Source of the DNA: Ehretia macrophylla
Lineage: Eukaryota > Streptophyta > Magnoliopsida > Boraginales > Ehretiaceae
NCBI GenBank assembly: GCA_037974665.1
Contig: CM075781.1
Span: 32,031,235 to 32,095,234, forward strand
DNA: 64,000 nucleotides
Reading direction: 5' to 3'
Below, in pieces: positions 60,008 to 64,000 of the stretch. The position numbers were made by a program, and so were the translations under genes. Position 1 is the stretch's first letter. The number at the start of each line of letters is the position of its first letter. The notes beneath the pieces were generated by a model that did no database searches, was not told where the DNA came from, and saw nothing but the letters and a program-made list of their open reading frames with translations.

Positions 60008-61052
60008 TCCATAGGTCAACCGGTGGAGCAGGGGTAGTCCGGTCATGCTGTTACGAAACACCCCCCTTCTTCTACCAATCCACTCTACAACAACCTAACC
60101 TCATAAGCAACAATCAAACAAGTTCAAGGTGGCTATTAGGCATCATTTAGGGGTTCAAAACTCAACCAAAACATATCCCACATCAACAATCAATAATTCC
60201 TAGATCTACAACACAAAATACTCAATCTTCTCATCATCCAAGTTTTTGAATGAAAACTATAGCAAGATTAACACCAAATGAACATTAATAATCTTGAATG
60301 AATCCTTATAAAATCATTTATGAAAAATCCCTCACCTAGATGTGGAGTTGGATGCAAGAGGTGATATTCAAGATGTAAGTGGAAGCTTGGGAATGCAAGA
60401 AAAATGGTGGAAGATGGCTGCACTTCTTCTTCCTCATCTTCTCCTTCCTTTCCTCTTTCTCTCTTCCCTTCTTCTTCCTTTCTCCTTGGTCAAAAATTCT
60501 GAGTGTGTGTGTGTAATATGTATGTGGTGTAGATATTTGGTGTATGTGGGTGGTGTAGTGTGTGTTTTTGTGTGTATAATATATCCATATAGATAGGATA
60601 TTTTAGTTTGGTTGCCAAAAGACAAGAGTGCCCTTGAACTAATATATGCATTTCTAGTTTGCCACTCTAGTGTTAATTCTAACTATCTTGATTTTAGTTT
60701 AGTTATTCTAGTTAGCTATTGTACTTAGTTGGTTCCCATTACTAGCTACACGATATAATTTACTCATATGCTCGTTAAATGATGAAATACACGTAAATCG
60801 AGATGAATGCACATAAAATGATTCAATTATTGCTCACGTTATCTAAATTACTCAAAGACACATAATTGAATTTAAATACACATTAAACGAGACATGAGCA
60901 TGTAAAATGTACGTATTTTGAAATAAAAGCACGTGAATCAAGGTAAATACATGTTAATTGATATAATTGTATATTAAATGATGTAAAATTTATGAAATGC
61001 TATAAAATGCATGTAGGCTCTGTACGGGCTCGGTACGGGGTCTCACAGTTTT

Positions 61053-63309
61053 TGTGACGCCTGAGAACATTGCCATGATTCATTAACTGTTTCATCTACT
61101 ATTTGTGTATTTTCACTATCCATTTACTTGTTGCTTTCCTTGGTTACTATTCATTACGTTTTCTAACTATCTATTTTCTTCGAATTAGCATTTTTCTTAA
61201 ATCACATTAATTATGTTAGGAATGAGAAAAATGTGCATTTGAGCATTTAGTGTTGAGAACATTCGTTTAGGAAATGTTTTATTGAACTAGTGAATAGTGT
61301 TACGTAGTTAAACTTTATATTTTAGTTAGCTAACATATTAACGCGCATTGAGACTCGTTTTTAAGCTAATTAGACTCATTTTTATAGACTTAAAACTCAC
61401 CCAACTCAACACCACTTAGCATATATACTCACACACACATATCAAGCTCATAAAACAAAACAAAAAAAGAAGAGAAAAGTTGAAAACAGTGTAGCAAATC
61501 CGAAAATGGCATAGGAGGATAAATAGAGATTTTTGCTCAACAAATCCTCATTCCAAGCCAAGCCAAGCTAGGTGCAAGTGGTTTAGGGTGTTTACTAGCC
61601 TCCTAGGAGCTCCTAAGCGCAATAGGTGAGAGATTTCATACCTATTTTTGCATTAAAAAAATGTGACAACTTTTTTGAATTTCTTGTTTTGCTCTTAAAT
61701 GCTAATGCAATGCTCAAATATTCTTATGTATGTTATATATAAGTAGTAGAGACATAATTTATGCTATTGTTTTGTAGTTTAATCGGTTGAAATTGCTCGT
61801 TGAATATTTGGCATGAATAGTGACGGGAATATTAGGGTTTTGTAAAATTGGACTTTATAGCTTGAATCAATGATCCTAATAGCTGCTTTAGATGTTAATG
61901 AAAGTAGTGTAAAGGCCCCATAACATTTAATTGCTCATAACCTAGCAAAAAAATGAAATAGCTGACTTTTAGAAAGGGGTTTCGGGGTTATCACGAATCC
62001 GGGTAAAATTGGCCTTCATTTTTGGTGTTCCTAGGCTAAGTAGACCCTAATTATGCTTTGCTAGCCCTCGTTTGAGTCTCAGGTGAGGTATTTGTAGTAC
62101 AAAGTCAAAATAAAAATTTGGGACTTTCGGGCTAAATGCGGGTGTTTGCGAGATTTTAAGGGTCCTATAGGTGCCTAAGGGGTTAACTAGAAGCATAGTA
62201 TAGGCCGCTTGCTAATCTAGAACCATAACATGAGTTTGGAAGGAAAACGGATTGAATAACAAAGGGGTTTAAGTGCAAATTCAATTGTCTCACGCTTCTA
62301 AGACCTTGGCATGACTTCTTGTGTGTTTAAATGTAGTTTCAAGTTGTTTTAGAGCTTTTGGTATAGTTCTATGTGTATCTTGAATACTCCCCTTTGTAAA
62401 TCTCTTAATTGCTTATATGAAACTACTTATTTTCTAATTGTTTTGAGGTCAACCTACTTTGTTGATCCTCCCACATGTTATTGCTTATATTGTTGATATT
62501 GTCTTGCCATTGATAAGTGCATTGCATAGTAGTTGCGCAACCATAGTGTCAGGGACGGTTGTATTGAATATCGGCTGGGCGGCGACAGGCTTGCCAGTGG
62601 ATATTCAATCTCTGTACCCTATTCCCTCACTCGCCTAGTCCGGAGATTGCCAGGAGGTGTTGGGTCGTAGGATTATCGGGGTACATCCGGAGTACACCCA
62701 CTAGAATGATTGGGGTTATGCCGGCATATTGATTGTGGATCGTGGATCGTGGTTCGTGATCAAGATAAGAGAATTCTGGAGTGTTGGGGTGAAGTGTATT
62801 GTATTCTTTGATATGTGTGGTTATTTACTGTTTCAAATGTACTTTACTTGCCTTCTTGCTTAACTGCTATAATTGTTGCATTGCACGTCCCGAGTAGTCT
62901 TTATCCCTCACTGGGCAATTATGTTTGCTCATAGCTCATTAACATATTTCAGGAGGTGCAATTGGATGAGGAGTTGCCTTAGTTGCTATGTTATACTTGC
63001 GTGAGGTGGATTTATGGTTCTTGCTGTTATGTGGAGATCTTGTTTGCTCTACCTTATGATCTATTTTGTAGCCTAAGTGCTTATGTACATATTTGAGTGA
63101 TTGTAAACTGAATGCTAGTTGATTGTAGTAGGAGATATGAACTATGGCATGTAATAACTTATATTTATGCTCTTAGCTTCTTTGCATGCTTGGGAGTGAA
63201 TGACGGGTTGTTTTCAATTTTTAAGAATGCTTAAAAGCTATCATGGAGTGGCATGATAAGTGGTTTTGTAAAGAAGTTAAGTTATGAATGCATGCTTGTG
63301 TGTATCTAA
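61053..63309 (+). mobile_element. Large LTR-like element E4, interrupted or left copy
   Basis: It begins TGTGACGCC directly after the GTTTT that ends E3. It is homologous to the copy starting at 63310 (TGTGACGCCCGAG) and, on the opposite strand, to E2. A central block lies at about 62545-62705 (GGCGGCGACAGGCTTGCC, CCGGAGTACACCC). A TATA-like CATATATACTC lies near 61413, a donor AATAG|GTGAGAG at 61625 and an acceptor CATATTTCAG at 62952. No CA end is seen before 63310, so the next copy probably sits inside it. Confidence 0.62.
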
Positions 63310-64000
63310 TGTGACGCCCGAGATTTAGCAATGCATTTAATTACTGTTGCATCTTTGTTTGCGCATTTCCTTCTGTGCATTATTGACTGCCTTCTTGGGT
63401 TACTATTCACTCCATTTTTAAACTGCTTTCTATTAGTTAATTAGAATTTTTATTAAATCATATTAATTGTAAAAGTAGTGGGAAAAATGTGCATTTGAAC
63501 TAAAGTCGTTAGGAGGGCTCGTTTAGAAAATGATTTTTGTAGTTGAGTGAATAGTGTTACGTAACATAACTTAGAAATTTAATTAGCTAGCATATATTTT
63601 ACTATCTAAGCTCGTTTTAAGCTCAATAAGCGCATTATATTAGATCACTTAAGCACCCAAATGACCCCACCTCAACTTAGCCCTTTTATATATCATTTAA
63701 ACTCTCAAAATGCAAAAGAAAAAAAAAATTTAAAAGCTGAATAGGAGCAGGAGCAAACCCGACAGTAGCATTAGGAGGAAAGGAGGAGATTTTGCTCACC
63801 AACACCTCAATCCAAGCCCTTGCAAGCTAGGTACAAGTAGTTTAGAGTGTCCTCTAGCCTTCCCCGAGCTTTCACGCGTATTAGGTGAGGGATTTACACA
63901 TTTATTTTCCATTTTCTAAATGTTATAACTTTCTTGATTTGATGGATTTGCTAACAAACGGTTATGGAATGCTCAAATACGATAATGTATGCTATATACA
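63310..64000 (+). mobile_element. Start of large LTR-like element E5
   Basis: A second copy of the E4 start: TGTGACGCCCGAG, then ATAGTGTTACGTAA, a TATA-like TTTTATATATC near 63683 and a donor ATTAG|GTGAGGG at 63884, all at spacings matching E4 within a few bases. It runs off the window. Confidence 0.65.

Larger units (their letters stand above)
58628..61047 (-). mobile_element. Large solo-LTR-like element E3 (Ty3/gypsy type)
   Basis: 2420 bp with ends TGTCACTCC...GGTCTCACA, flanked by GTTTT on both sides (58623-58627 and 61048-61052). The intact copia B 5' LTR shows the empty site (GGTTTTAGTCTCC). No coding capacity. It carries a 23-bp tandem array at 59309-59420, C and G runs at 59923-60007, a splice-donor-like CTAGGTGAGGG (minus, 60338-60328) and a degenerate CACGTAAATCGAG array near 60780-61015. 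Minus orientation is inferred from likeness to E1. Confidence 0.72.
38758..64000 (+). mobile_element. Ty1/copia element B (right end beyond the window)
   Basis: 5' LTR 38758-39063, Met-tRNA primer site, gag, protease, integrase, RT, RNase H, then a 3' LTR starting at 58502. Integrase is interrupted at 42334 by gypsy 2 and resumes at 55091. The 3' LTR is interrupted after 126 bp (58627) by at least three large LTR-like elements, so its end is not in the window. Native length without insertions is about 7 kb. Coding regions carry stops and at least one frameshift. Confidence 0.87.

Overview
The window is nuclear DNA of a flowering plant, probably a eudicot. It is AT-rich and holds one host gene with a plant-type PWWP protein, followed by about 57 kb of nested transposable elements of plant-specific types: Ty1/copia, Ty3/gypsy of the Athila/Tat branch primed by tRNA-Asp, L1 LINE tails with a zf-RVT domain, and MITEs. 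I see no bacterial features, rRNA, tRNA or CRISPR. The species cannot be named from the sequence.

Layout. 1-480 is degenerate repeat. 1028-5542 (minus) is an intact 1504-codon PWWP-domain gene with a probable 5'UTR intron and TATA box (to about 5890). 6121-7440 is a MITE cluster. 7970-8558 is a 5'-truncated L1 LINE with a 17-bp target duplication. 9766-10530 is a second LINE tail (minus). About 10940-11205 is a copia LTR/PBS remnant. 11607 to about 37687 is copia element A, badly decayed. It is split by gypsy element 1 (18522-35905, 5-bp duplication CGTTG), whose 3' LTR is in turn split by two large solo-LTR-like elements (27205-30988, duplication GTTTT; 32578-35648, duplication TAGAT). 37688-38210 is an unassigned stretch that looks like a promoter, 5'UTR and short exons, or else a foreign LTR end. 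38220-38740 is a reverse-strand copia tail (element C). Copia element B starts at 38758 and continues past the window end. Its integrase gene is split by gypsy element 2 (42335-55085, minus, duplication GAACC), and its 3' LTR by a third large LTR-like element (58628-61047, duplication GTTTT). Two more related copies start at 61053 and 63310.

The insertion order follows from the interruptions: copia A before gypsy 1 before the two large LTRs; element C before copia B before gypsy 2 and the 58-64 kb LTR cluster. All gag-pol genes are dead. Most readable stops fit C-to-T or G-to-A changes at Gln, Arg or Trp codons, as expected for methylated, silenced elements. The PWWP gene is the only gene likely to make a functional host protein.

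The most interesting structures are regulatory and lie inside LTRs: a W-box array in the gypsy 2 LTRs, four tandem hairpins sharing one bulge in the gypsy 1 LTRs, a shared GCGCTCGAGCGC palindrome just upstream of the TATA boxes, and a conserved TATA/splice-donor layout in the large LTR-like elements. I found no clear new enzymatic or defence system.
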